64,000 nt of DNA from Flexilinea flocculi (lineage in GTDB: Bacteria; Chloroflexota; Anaerolineae; Anaerolineales; Anaerolineaceae). Made by a program: the position numbers and the translations under genes. The notes beneath the pieces are model-generated. The model worked only from the letters and a program-made list of their open reading frames with translations, did no database searches and was not told where the DNA came from. How positions within the stretch are numbered: position 1 is the stretch's first letter; the number at the start of each line of letters is the position of its first letter. The stretch lies in contig NZ_DF968181.1 of assembly GCF_001192795.1 (NCBI RefSeq), positions 1,726,974 to 1,790,973 of the forward strand. The letters are read 5' to 3'. This document shows, one piece after another, positions 29,739 through 37,317 of this stretch.

Positions 29739-31277
29739 CTATGATTGTGGGATCAACGTTTCAGTCACGCTTGTTTGAAATTCAGTAGCAGCTTCCATAA
29801 TCTTTTCCTGTGTGGCTTCAGATCGATGTAAGACAGCTGTTAATCGGCCTTCGCATAAAACGAGAATTCGATCACACATGGCTAATATCTCAGGTAGTTC
29901 TGAGGATGCCATAATAATACTGGCACCGGCATTAACTAATCGACTTAATAAGGCATAAATTTCAGCTTTCGCACCTACATCAATGCCATGTGTTGGTTCA
30001 TCTAACAATAATATATGAGGATTCGTTAATAGACATTTGGCTAAGGAAACTTTTTGCTGATTACCACCAGAGAGTTTACTTACTAAAACATTGGGGGAAG
30101 ATGTTTTAATTTGCAGCTCTTTGATTGATAATTGAACAGCATTATTTTCGTCTTTTTTTCGAATTATTTGATGTGTAAGGAATTTTTTTAAGGCAGAAAT
30201 CGTGATATTGTGAGCCACTGACATTTTTAAAATTAAACTTTGTGTTTTCCGATCTTCCGTCACAAATGCCAGGCCTGCATCAATTGCATCTGATGGTGAG
30301 TGAAAATGGCACTCAAGACCGTTTATTAAAATTTGACCTTTTACTCGTTTTGGATTGTTCACTCCGAAAAGAGTCTCAAGAAGTTCTGTACGACCGGCAC
30401 CTAATAATCCCGCTACTCCGATAATCTCACCCCGTTTTAAGTCAAAAGAAATATTGTATAGAGGATGGCGTCCTTTGCGTGGATCATCAGACAGAAATAA
30501 ATTTTTTACCTCCAAAACGGTATTTCCCGCCTGTGCAGTTGTATTGGGGAACAATTCTTCAAATTCACGGTTAACCATCATTTGTATCAATTCTTTTTGG
30601 TTGACCGATTTGGTCAACTTTGTTCCAATGTATTGACCATCCCGAAAAACGGTTATTCGATCTGAAATTTGAAATATTTCATCTAATTTATGAGAGATAT
30701 AAATCATTGTTGTACCCTCTTGTTTGAGAGATTTGATGACTGCAAAAAGTTTTTCAATTTCATTTTCGCTCAAAGCTGAGGTTGGCTCATCTAAAATCAG
30801 TAGTTTCGCATCAAGGGAGAGCGCTTTCGCTACTTCTACCAATTGTTGTTCACCCATTCTTAAGCCTTTTACTTTTCTGTTTGGATTAATATAAAGATTT
30901 AATCTTTCGAGAAGTTTAATGGCTTCGTTTTCCATTTTTTTATTATCCAATATACCCAATGGAGTATAAGATTCACGACCCAAGAAAATATTCTCTGTAA
31001 TCGTTAATTCCGTTATTAAATTCAACTCCTGGTGAATAATCGCTACTCCATGAATTTGTGCATCGCGCGGATTTTTAAATCTCAGAGGCTGGCCATTCCA
31101 AAGCAGCTCCCCCAAATAATCAGTATAAACACCGCTCAATATATTCATTAAAGTGGATTTTCCAGCTCCGTTCTCTCCAACGACAGCATGGATTTCACCT
31201 TCTTCCACCTGGAAGCTAATATCTTTAAGTGCTTGTACACCACCAAAATTCTTACTTACTGATTTGATTTCTAACAT
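29739..31277 (-). CDS. Sugar ABC transporter ATP-binding protein (RbsA/MglA-like)
   Basis: 512 aa from the ATG at 31277 (MLEIKSVSKNFGG) behind GCGGA; a TTG seven codons upstream is less likely. Two ABC domains: Walker A GENGAGKST, Q-loop and Walker B LLILDEPTSAL in the first; GLLGAGRTE, signature LSGGNQQKVSLAKC and LLLDEPTHGID in the second. This is the standard architecture of ribose/galactose importers. The gene follows lacI after 27 bp, so the repressor and transporter are co-transcribed. Confidence 0.9.
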   Translation of the reverse strand: MLEIKSVSKNFGGVQALKDISFQVEEGEIHAVVGENGAGKSTLMNILSGVYTDYLGELLWNGQPLRFKNPRDAQIHGVAIIHQELNLITELTITENIFLGRESYTPLGILDNKKMENEAIKLLERLNLYINPNRKVKGLRMGEQQLVEVAKALSLDAKLLILDEPTSALSENEIEKLFAVIKSLKQEGTTMIYISHKLDEIFQISDRITVFRDGQYIGTKLTKSVNQKELIQMMVNREFEELFPNTTAQAGNTVLEVKNLFLSDDPRKGRHPLYNISFDLKRGEIIGVAGLLGAGRTELLETLFGVNNPKRVKGQILINGLECHFHSPSDAIDAGLAFVTEDRKTQSLILKMSVAHNITISALKKFLTHQIIRKKDENNAVQLSIKELQIKTSSPNVLVSKLSGGNQQKVSLAKCLLTNPHILLLDEPTHGIDVGAKAEIYALLSRLVNAGASIIMASSELPEILAMCDRILVLCEGRLTAVLHRSEATQEKIMEAATEFQTSVTETLIPQS

Positions 31278-31304
31278 AATTTTCCGCTTTGTAATCAATC
31301 ATTA

Positions 31305-32390
31305 TCATGTTTCGTTTACTGGTTTTATTAACAAATTCATTTTTGATCCGGAAGAAGTACGGACCATTAATTTTGTATCCAGAACAACCTGGCGATATGA
31401 TCTTGTTGGATCTTTTAAACGCTCTAAAAGTAATTGTGCAGCCGTCGTCCCTATATCAAATGCCGGTTGTGCCACAGCAGTTAGGGAGGGTTGTAGCGAT
31501 GTTGCCCAAGGCATGTCGTCAAAACCAACAATTGCTATTTGATCAGGAATTTTTAAATTACGTTCATGAATTGCCTGCAATGCACCTAAAGTCATCAGAT
31601 TATTTGATACCATTACTGCAATTGGAGGGAATTCCAAGTCCAAAAGAGTCTGCATCGCCTTATATCCACCCATCTGTCTAAAATCACTATAAATGATTAA
31701 TTTTTGATCTAAAACCAGATTATGATGCAAAAGTGCTTCTTTAAACCCTTCAAGACGTTCAACCGAAGTGCTTGTCTGTTTAGGGCCGCAGATGATGCCA
31801 ATTCTCTGGTATCCCAATTGTGCTAAATGAGAGGTTGCCTCAAACGCTCCTTTTTTATTTTTGACTGTAACACCATCCATATAATCCATCCCCGGTGAAC
31901 GATCAATCGCTACCAATTGGATGCCTGATTCCACTAAACTCTTACAGAATTCATTATTATTTTTAGTCGGAGTCAAAATGATTCCCGCAACATCTTCAGC
32001 CCTTAAAATGGATAGATGAGTTTTCTCTCTTTTCGGGTCTTCATCCGAATTGCAGAACAAAAGACTATATCCTGCATCATAAAGAATCGTCTCAATTCCA
32101 CGAATTACACTGGTAAAAAACGGATTTTCAATATCCGAGATAATGACTCCAATGGTCTTTGACACTCTTTTACGAAGGTTGCTTGCTGAACGATTAGGGC
32201 AATAACCCAACGTTAGCGCTGCTTTTTTCACTCGGCTGGTTAATTCGGAACTGACATAAACTTTACCGCTCATCACACGTGAAACCGTTGCAATTGAAAC
32301 CCCTGAGAGTTTTGCAACTTGAAAGATATTGTTTTTCCCCTCAGCCTGTTCGTGTTCTTGTTTTTGTTGTTTTTTTTTCTTTTCAATCAA
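31305..32390 (-). CDS. LacI-family transcriptional repressor of the sugar ABC operon
   Basis: 361 aa. The start is TTG at 32390, with GAGGA about 7 nt upstream; no ATG precedes the DNA-binding domain. A Lys/Gln-rich N-terminal extension (about 18 residues) precedes the HTH IFQVAKLSGVSIATVSRVMS and the hinge SASNLRKRVSKTIGVIISD. The sugar-binding domain includes IENPFFTSVIRGIE and a final IVGFDDMPWATSLQPSLT. It is the first gene of the operon and a perfect palindromic operator lies 136 bp upstream, so it is likely autoregulated and relieved by the transported sugar. Confidence 0.9.
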   Translation of the reverse strand: MIEKKKKQQKQEHEQAEGKNNIFQVAKLSGVSIATVSRVMSGKVYVSSELTSRVKKAALTLGYCPNRSASNLRKRVSKTIGVIISDIENPFFTSVIRGIETILYDAGYSLLFCNSDEDPKREKTHLSILRAEDVAGIILTPTKNNNEFCKSLVESGIQLVAIDRSPGMDYMDGVTVKNKKGAFEATSHLAQLGYQRIGIICGPKQTSTSVERLEGFKEALLHHNLVLDQKLIIYSDFRQMGGYKAMQTLLDLEFPPIAVMVSNNLMTLGALQAIHERNLKIPDQIAIVGFDDMPWATSLQPSLTAVAQPAFDIGTTAAQLLLERLKDPTRSYRQVVLDTKLMVRTSSGSKMNLLIKPVNET

Positions 32391-32525
32391 TTTTGTGTCC
32401 TCAATGTATAAGAAGTATTATGAAACCAAGATAGCCCTCATAATTTTTGTTTATCTTAATAGAATTGCAAACTAACTGATTTTTATTATTCGGAATATTA
32501 AATAACCACAAAATAAATACAAATA

Positions 32526-32539
32526 AGAAAACGTTTTCT
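32526..32539. promoter_or_regulatory. Perfect LacI-type operator upstream of lacI
   Basis: AGAAAACGTTTTCT is a perfect 14-bp palindrome with central CG. Shared core with the site at 28559-28570 is GAAAACGTTT. It is the likely autoregulatory operator of the lacI-ATPase-permease operon. Confidence 0.65.
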
Positions 32540-32682
32540 ATACATAACAGATTGTATAAAGCATACGTTTTTTTGTCAATAGGGAAATTGATTGTATTTC
32601 TGAAAAGGTTTTCTTATCTTTTTTTAAAAAATACAACCTGTTTGAATAACGCAGGAAAAACAGTACTTTACAAAAATATACT

Positions 32683-32745
32683 GAAATGCACTACTGACTA
32701 CATGCTCAAAAGGTATTATGGCCAGTCTTTTAGCAGATATGTACT
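32683..32745 (+). pseudogene. Decayed remnant of an ornithine carbamoyltransferase 3' end
   Basis: The DNA from 32701 aligns with the last 45 bp of argF (27179-27223) with one deleted base and about seven substitutions. With the missing base restored it reads HAQKGIMASLLADM, against HAQKGIMACLLADM in argF. Most differences are at third codon positions, so the copy diverged as coding sequence before the frameshift. Weaker similarity extends back to 32683. The stop codon is changed (TAA to TAC). It is in the same orientation as argF, on the far side of the sugar ABC operon, and is followed 12 bp later by an intrinsic terminator. Confidence 0.75.
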
Positions 32746-32756
32746 TGAAAATAAAT

Positions 32757-32807
32757 GTCGGTTTGTTGTTAGTATGCTAAGCACAAAAACAACAAACCGA
32801 CTTTTTT
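32757..32807. terminator. Intrinsic terminator (orphan argF-type on plus; yggT operon on minus)
   Basis: GTCGGTTTGTTGTT (32757-32770) pairs perfectly with AACAACAAACCGAC (32788-32801), followed by six T on the plus strand. On the plus strand the only upstream coding sequence is the argF remnant. On the minus strand it lies 67 bp after yggT and is followed by a broken T-run, so it may work in both directions. Confidence 0.8.
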
Positions 32808-32873
32808 CCCCTTAGATTCAAATCGCTGAAGTTTGCAGGATTTCGTCTATTTCCTCAGTAAATTTCCAAATCT

Positions 32874-33125
32874 CTAAAAAAACCATCTGGCAGCAGATTC
32901 AACAAATTGAAGAATCAGCATTAATATAATCGGACTAAGATCAAACATTCCTGTATTCGGCATGATTCGTCGAATCGGATCAAGAAAAGTATTCATAAAT
33001 CTGTCCAACATGGCTCGATACTTATTATAGGGTGATACGAACCAGGAAACGATGATATAAACCATCAAAAGTGTAGACATGATATTAACAAGTGTTGATA
33101 TAAATAATTCCAAGAATCTGCTCAT
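32874..33125 (-). CDS. yggT: YggT-family membrane protein
   Basis: 83 aa with two hydrophobic segments, the second carrying SPIILMLILQFVESAARWFF. Between them is the family motif RFMNTFLDPIRRIMPNTGMF (LDPIRR-P). The protein is usually encoded next to yggS and sepF in division-associated clusters and sits in the membrane. Here it follows yggS by 28 bp and is the last gene before a terminator. Molecular function is not established. Confidence 0.85.
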   Translation of the reverse strand: MSRFLELFISTLVNIMSTLLMVYIIVSWFVSPYNKYRAMLDRFMNTFLDPIRRIMPNTGMFDLSPIILMLILQFVESAARWFF

Positions 33126-33153
33126 AATATATTATTCCTATGCTTCTCTTACT

Positions 33154-33873
33154 TCACGCTCGCGGTCCGACTAAAATTGTCCCGAGTCTTATAAATGTGG
33201 CACCCTCTTCAATTGCTACGCAATAATCAATGCTTGTTCCCATCGACAATTCTGTCAGGTGGGTACCATAATGGGAATTGAGGTTTTCTAAAACCTGTCT
33301 CAAATTTGCAAAATAATATCTGTTGTCCTCAGCATTCTCTGTAAAAGGAGGAAGCGTCATTAATCCTTGGATATCAAGCTGTGTGCAATTTTGCAGTTGT
33401 TCCAAATCCTGTAAAAAGCTGCTTGAAAAGTCAGTCCCTTTTAAAATCCAGCCCTTTTTATTTACTTCTTCGCCTGTATTTAATTCCAAAAGTACAGGCA
33501 TTTTTTTCCCTTTTTTTTCTAAAATTGAATTTAGTTTTAAACCAATATCCAACCGATCCAATGATTGAAAAGAATCGAAGTATTCCGCAACAAGCCTGGC
33601 TTTTCTGCTTTGACAATGTCCTATCATATGCAGTCTGACGTCTTCCGGAGCGTTCTGGAAAACTTCAATTTTTGTCATGGTTTCATCCGGATAATTCTCA
33701 CCAATATCTTTAATTCCGAGATCAATCAATGATTGAATGACATCTGCCGGTTTTAATTTTGTTACAGCCATCAAGCGGATATCTTGTATATTTCTGCCGG
33801 CTCTATGAGCGGAAAAGCTCATCGCGGCACGAATTTCGTCCAAATTCATCTTTATTGTTTCTTGAGTAATCAT
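33154..33873 (-). CDS. yggS: YggS-family PLP homeostasis protein
   Basis: 239 aa, usual length. PLP-binding lysine in LMAVTKLKPADVIQSLIDLG (about 36), GENYPDE in place of the common GENYVQE, HMIGHCQSRKARLV in place of HFIGxLQxNK, and the C-terminal LSMGTSIDYCVAIEEGATFI with RLGTILVGPR. YggS has no catalytic turnover and keeps free pyridoxal 5'-phosphate and amino acid pools balanced. It lies between pgeF and yggT on the same strand, a common arrangement. Confidence 0.9.
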   Translation of the reverse strand: MITQETIKMNLDEIRAAMSFSAHRAGRNIQDIRLMAVTKLKPADVIQSLIDLGIKDIGENYPDETMTKIEVFQNAPEDVRLHMIGHCQSRKARLVAEYFDSFQSLDRLDIGLKLNSILEKKGKKMPVLLELNTGEEVNKKGWILKGTDFSSSFLQDLEQLQNCTQLDIQGLMTLPPFTENAEDNRYYFANLRQVLENLNSHYGTHLTELSMGTSIDYCVAIEEGATFIRLGTILVGPRA

Positions 33874-33895
33874 TTGTATATTTCCAAAAAAGTTT

Positions 33896-34678
33896 TTACC
33901 CTGTTGTCATCAGCACACCAAATCTGCCTGTTTTTCCTTGATCTCCGCGATGAGAGAACCATTCATCTTTATGACAAACAGTACAGATCTCACTGGTTTC
34001 AATTTTGGTAACGCCTGCATTTTCGAGTGTCAGAAAATTCGCTTTCCATAAATCAATATGAATTCTTCCATCCTTATGACAAATCAGACGATTTGCATCC
34101 TCAGGAAATGATTTGATAAATTTCTCCTCTACATCCTGGTGAACGATAAAATGGTCTGGCCCGATCGAAGGACCGATCCCCGCAATAAGATTTTTGGGTT
34201 CGCAATCGTAGATTTCAGTCATGTTTTTAATCACATTTCGACCAATTTGCAGAACAGTTCCCTGCCATCCGGCATGATAGATTGCAGATACTTTTTTGAT
34301 CGGATCAAAAACAATTACCGGAACACAATCACCAAACCGCATCACTAATGTAACCTCAGGATTATCCGTAATAATTCCATCTGTTCGTATTGTGCGTGTT
34401 TTAACATTTCTGGGAATATCCGTACAAATCGTGGTTGCGCTATGAACCTGCCAGCCATCATAACGCGTTGAAAGATCCAGACCGAAAACAGAAAACATGC
34501 GATTCAGATTCTCCAGGACATTTTCATTGGAATCGCCAACCGTTGTAGCCATGTTGAGGCTGTTAAACGGAGCAGGACTGACACCGCCCAATCGTGTAAA
34601 GAATCCATGTTTGACTCCATAATTATTGAACTGTTCAAATTGATAGAATTTTAGTCCATTTTGTTCTTGTATAATCAC
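33896..34678 (-). CDS. pgeF: Polyphenol oxidase/peptidoglycan-editing factor PgeF (YfiH)
   Basis: 260 aa from the GTG at 34678, which overlaps the upstream DUF2085 stop (GTGA) and has AGGAG 6 nt before it; the longer frame to 34927 runs inside DUF2085 and is spurious. Cu-oxidase_4 family: HGFFTRLGGVSPAPFNSLNM, the metal and active-site segments QVHSATT, GDCVPVIVFDP with HAGWQGT, and the C-terminal TSEICTVCHKDEWFSHRGD. YfiH proteins act on peptidoglycan with wrong amino acids and on purine nucleosides in some bacteria. Operon with DUF2085 and yggS. Confidence 0.88.
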   Translation of the reverse strand: MIIQEQNGLKFYQFEQFNNYGVKHGFFTRLGGVSPAPFNSLNMATTVGDSNENVLENLNRMFSVFGLDLSTRYDGWQVHSATTICTDIPRNVKTRTIRTDGIITDNPEVTLVMRFGDCVPVIVFDPIKKVSAIYHAGWQGTVLQIGRNVIKNMTEIYDCEPKNLIAGIGPSIGPDHFIVHQDVEEKFIKSFPEDANRLICHKDGRIHIDLWKANFLTLENAGVTKIETSEICTVCHKDEWFSHRGDQGKTGRFGVLMTTG

Positions 34679-35310
34679 GATTTCTCCTGATTTAGAAAAA
34701 CATACTCCAGATAAGGGAAAAGAAACCAGGCAGTGAAGAATCCAAAACTGCTGCCTGTCAATACCCGGATAATTGGGGTGCTTTCCCGAATCGGCCCCAA
34801 TGAGGGCAGTATGTGGCTCGCCATTTGCGTTAATCCATCCCATGTCATTGGCAAAAGGCCCAAGATCAACCAGACCAGCCAATGAATTCTCGGGAGACGG
34901 TAGTTTGATATAAAATACAGCAGACAAAAAACAGCAATTGCCAAATAGATTGCCAGATCACGCTGACAGATAGCAACCTTATAACCCATTTGCGAATTTC
35001 CAACAAATTCCCTGATTTCTTTAAAATCCACACTCTCAATTCCAGATGCTTCCTCAAATGAAAGAATGGTTTTATTTTGATTTATTTCTTGAAGTGGATA
35101 ATAATACTGCTCCCCGAATAGGAAAAAAGAACGATATGGAAGCTGATGGCACATGAAACGATATCCGCCGTACAGGATTTTGGCAGGTGTTTCGAAATGA
35201 TAATGCATCAGAACAGGAGCTAAAATTGCCAACCCGGAATAAAGAATAAATACTGTAAAAAAAATCAGAATATAAAATCTGCGGAAAAATTTCGAAAATT
35301 TATCGTCCAT
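34675..35310 (-). CDS. DUF2085 membrane protein
   Basis: 211 aa with about five hydrophobic segments. The DUF2085 signature CHQLPYRSFFLFGEQYY is at about 54-70, and the following helices include VAICQRDLAIYLA and LLPMTWDGLTQM, where the family conserves C-x-R-D and D-G-x-x-Q. It lies in the membrane; function is unknown. It overlaps pgeF by 4 bp and follows the L,D-transpeptidase after 63 bp. No clear ribosome site is seen at its ATG. Confidence 0.8.
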   Translation of the reverse strand: MDDKFSKFFRRFYILIFFTVFILYSGLAILAPVLMHYHFETPAKILYGGYRFMCHQLPYRSFFLFGEQYYYPLQEINQNKTILSFEEASGIESVDFKEIREFVGNSQMGYKVAICQRDLAIYLAIAVFCLLYFISNYRLPRIHWLVWLILGLLPMTWDGLTQMASHILPSLGPIRESTPIIRVLTGSSFGFFTAWFLFPYLEYVFLNQEKS

Positions 35311-35373
35311 GTATAAATAACATACGTCCGGAAATTGTCCTGGTTTTATGATTGGTCTTTCTATAAATTTGGC

Positions 35374-36465
35374 TTAATTTTTTACTTCGATCAAAGTACC
35401 AACTTGTCCTTCAACATGGACGTCACCGGGATCTAATCCGACTTGAGGATTTACCCATCGCCAGATCCATTTGGCATCTTCGGGTTTGCAATTGATGCAT
35501 CCGTGTGACCTCGGAGTTCCAAACCCATTGTGCCAGAATACAGCATGAATCGATGCTCCTCCGGTCGCAAAAATAACTGACCATGGAACACCAGGTGTAT
35601 CCCAACCCGAACCAGTCAAACTTCCCGACATATGAATAGAGATTACTTTTCGCCATGGATAATGATTCCCAGTAGGAGTTGCATAGCTATCAATCACTGC
35701 ACCCTCATTACTATATACTGCTCCGGATGATATTCGACAAAAATAAACCTCTACATCGTTTTCGTAACAGGTCAAAGTCTGATAAGTAAGATTTGCATAA
35801 ATTCGTTTATTTTGGACATCTGGATGAATGGGTTCTACTTCTTCTTTCGTAATCGGTCGAAAAGCGCGCGAATCGACATATGCGATATCGCCATAAGTTC
35901 CATATAATTCATTGGCCCTGTAATATGTCAGCCCATCATTTCCCTGTTTAATTTCATCAATCCAAAAAACCTGACTATAGTAAACTCGAGGATTCAGATC
36001 TTTTACTGCGATATACCAGGGAGATATCGGTTCTTTTCCAAAGATAATATTTGAATAGGGAACTGTCACTTCAGCCCAAAAACCTTTCCCCATACTGGAA
36101 TCCGGCAAAGAGGTTACCGGAGTGAGGTTTGGCTCGTTTTTTACAATCTGTACCCCAGGTGAATAAACAAATCCATAAGGTGTTTCAAACCATGTAGCAG
36201 AATATGAACCGGCAGGAGGTTCCCCGACAACTTGCTGGTAAATCGGAAAAATGAAATCTTCATAAACGCTTTTATTAATTTCTGCGTCAGCGGACGGGCG
36301 AATCCGAAAATTCATGATTCCACCCAGACAATTACGTCCAAGAAATTCAGCCTCAGGAAATGTATCAATTTGTGTGAAGGGATCAAAAAAGGATAATGTC
36401 TTTTTCGGTAAAATTAACAAACCACCTGATATCGCTGCTGCTTTTAAGAAATCCCGCCTGTTCAT
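35374..36465 (-). CDS. Tat-exported L,D-transpeptidase (YkuD domain)
   Basis: 363 aa. The N-terminus MNRRDFLKAAAISGGLLILP is a twin-arginine signal. Residues about 60-220 form a divergent domain of unknown fold with several aromatic segments. The YkuD catalytic domain fills the C-terminus: ISIHMSG, SIHAVFWHNGFGTPRSHGCI and CINCKPEDAKWIW carry the His and the nucleophilic Cys of the H-x-SHGC-x-N motif. Such enzymes form 3-3 peptidoglycan cross-links or attach lipoproteins. Many Anaerolineae appear single-membraned, so wall cross-linking is the likelier role. It is downstream of smpB. Confidence 0.88.
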   Translation of the reverse strand: MNRRDFLKAAAISGGLLILPKKTLSFFDPFTQIDTFPEAEFLGRNCLGGIMNFRIRPSADAEINKSVYEDFIFPIYQQVVGEPPAGSYSATWFETPYGFVYSPGVQIVKNEPNLTPVTSLPDSSMGKGFWAEVTVPYSNIIFGKEPISPWYIAVKDLNPRVYYSQVFWIDEIKQGNDGLTYYRANELYGTYGDIAYVDSRAFRPITKEEVEPIHPDVQNKRIYANLTYQTLTCYENDVEVYFCRISSGAVYSNEGAVIDSYATPTGNHYPWRKVISIHMSGSLTGSGWDTPGVPWSVIFATGGASIHAVFWHNGFGTPRSHGCINCKPEDAKWIWRWVNPQVGLDPGDVHVEGQVGTLIEVKN

Positions 36466-36542
36466 TCTATAAATAACATCCTATTTTTGCGTAATTCTAT
36501 AGATAAGTGATAATTCCAATTTTGTGAAAACCATTAAGAGGA

Positions 36543-36986
36543 CTATTCTCGGCGCTCACGATCTCTTTGAGCATCTTTTTTCGCAATTTCTTGTCTCTTA
36601 TCATACAGTTTTTTGCCTTTTGCTACTCCAATTTCGACTTTCGCCAATCCATGGCTCAAATATACTTTGGTCGGAATGATTGTTACCCCCTTTAATCGTA
36701 CGTCATTCCATAAATCTCTGATTTCTTTTTTATTCAGCAATAGGCGGCGTGGTCTGACTGGATTGTGGTTATATCTGCTCGCAGGATCGTATGGTGAAAT
36801 ATGTGCATTAAGCAGCCAAGCCTCTTTCCCATCTCGTATTTCCACATAAGATTCACTGATGCTGATCTTCCCAGAGCGAACTGACTTTATTTCTGTCCCT
36901 TGCAATGCAATGCCAGCTTCATAGGTTTCTAAAATAAAATATTCAAAACGTGCTTTTCGATTCGCAGCTAAAATTTTCTCACCCAT
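36543..36986 (-). CDS. smpB: SsrA-binding protein SmpB
   Basis: 147 aa. Classical SmpB: NRKARFEYFILETYEAGIAL then GTEIKSVRSGKISISESYVE, AHISPYDPASRYNHNP, RRLLLNKKEI and the basic tail GVAKGKKLYDKRQEIAKKDA. It binds tmRNA and delivers it to stalled ribosomes. The tmRNA gene itself was not found in the window. A -10 box (TAAAAT) lies exactly 7 bp before the ATG and no ribosome site is present, so the mRNA is probably leaderless. Confidence 0.95.
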   Translation of the reverse strand: MGEKILAANRKARFEYFILETYEAGIALQGTEIKSVRSGKISISESYVEIRDGKEAWLLNAHISPYDPASRYNHNPVRPRRLLLNKKEIRDLWNDVRLKGVTIIPTKVYLSHGLAKVEIGVAKGKKLYDKRQEIAKKDAQRDRERRE

Positions 36987-36999
36987 GGTCTCTATTTTA
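36987..36999 (-). promoter_or_regulatory. -10 box of a leaderless smpB promoter
   Basis: On the minus strand TGTTAAAATAGAGACCATG places TAAAAT (36994-36999) 7 bp before the ATG with an extended -10 TG. The layout matches the capA promoter (TATAAT, then AGAAACC, then ATG). Confidence 0.5.
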
Positions 37000-37039
37000 A
37001 CAGGTTATTCATAATCTGAGCACATCATCCGATAAATCT

Positions 37040-37111
37040 CAGTAAAACGAAATTTGGATTCACTTTTTGAATAAGGAAAACAAAGAATTCTTTTCATATT
37101 TCGAATTAGTG
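37040..37111. repeat. Dispersed inverted-end element (short form, best-preserved ends)
   Basis: Left end CAGTAAAACGAAATTTGG; right end CATATTTCGAATTAGTG, 72 bp. Inner motif GGATTCACTTTTTGAATAA matches other copies. It lies in the 331-bp gap between smpB and capA. Confidence 0.65.
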
Positions 37112-37260
37112 GATAAAAGTGTGCTCATCAGTTTTCCAGTATAAAAGGGGAGACGCAGAAATCCAATAATTTGATCTGTTTTCCAATTAATATGAATAAA
37201 TTTTAGGTTAATTCGTGTGTTTACATCCAGCGTAAAATCGAAACAACAACAAATAATCCT

Positions 37261-37300
37261 TCCCATATTTCGCATCGCAGTCCCATATTTCGAATTGCTG
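37261..37300 (+). repeat. Tandem 20-bp repeat ending in the element's right end
   Basis: TCCCATATTTCGCATCGCAG is followed directly by TCCCATATTTCGAATTGCTG. The second unit matches the right end of the dispersed element and leads straight into the capA -10 box. Confidence 0.6.
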
Positions 37301-37304
37301 GTCT

Positions 37305-37310
37305 TATAAT
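37305..37310 (+). promoter_or_regulatory. -10 box of a leaderless capA promoter
   Basis: TATAAT lies 7 bp before the capA ATG, with no ribosome site between. The repeat end CATATTTCGAATTGCTG sits immediately upstream where a -35 region would be. Confidence 0.5.
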
Positions 37311-37317
37311 AGAAACC

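Noticed and set aside
27224-32682. An integrative element with its own integrase between the argF ends
   Set aside because: All coding space is taken by the sugar ABC operon and its repressor; no recombinase or transposase is present.
32552-32815. 87-codon plus-strand ORF upstream of lacI
   Set aside because: It runs through the frameshifted argF remnant and the terminator hairpin and starts in AT-rich sequence; not a real gene.
34679-34927. N-terminal extension of the pgeF frame
   Set aside because: It lies inside the DUF2085 gene in another frame; the GTG at 34678 with AGGAG is the better start.
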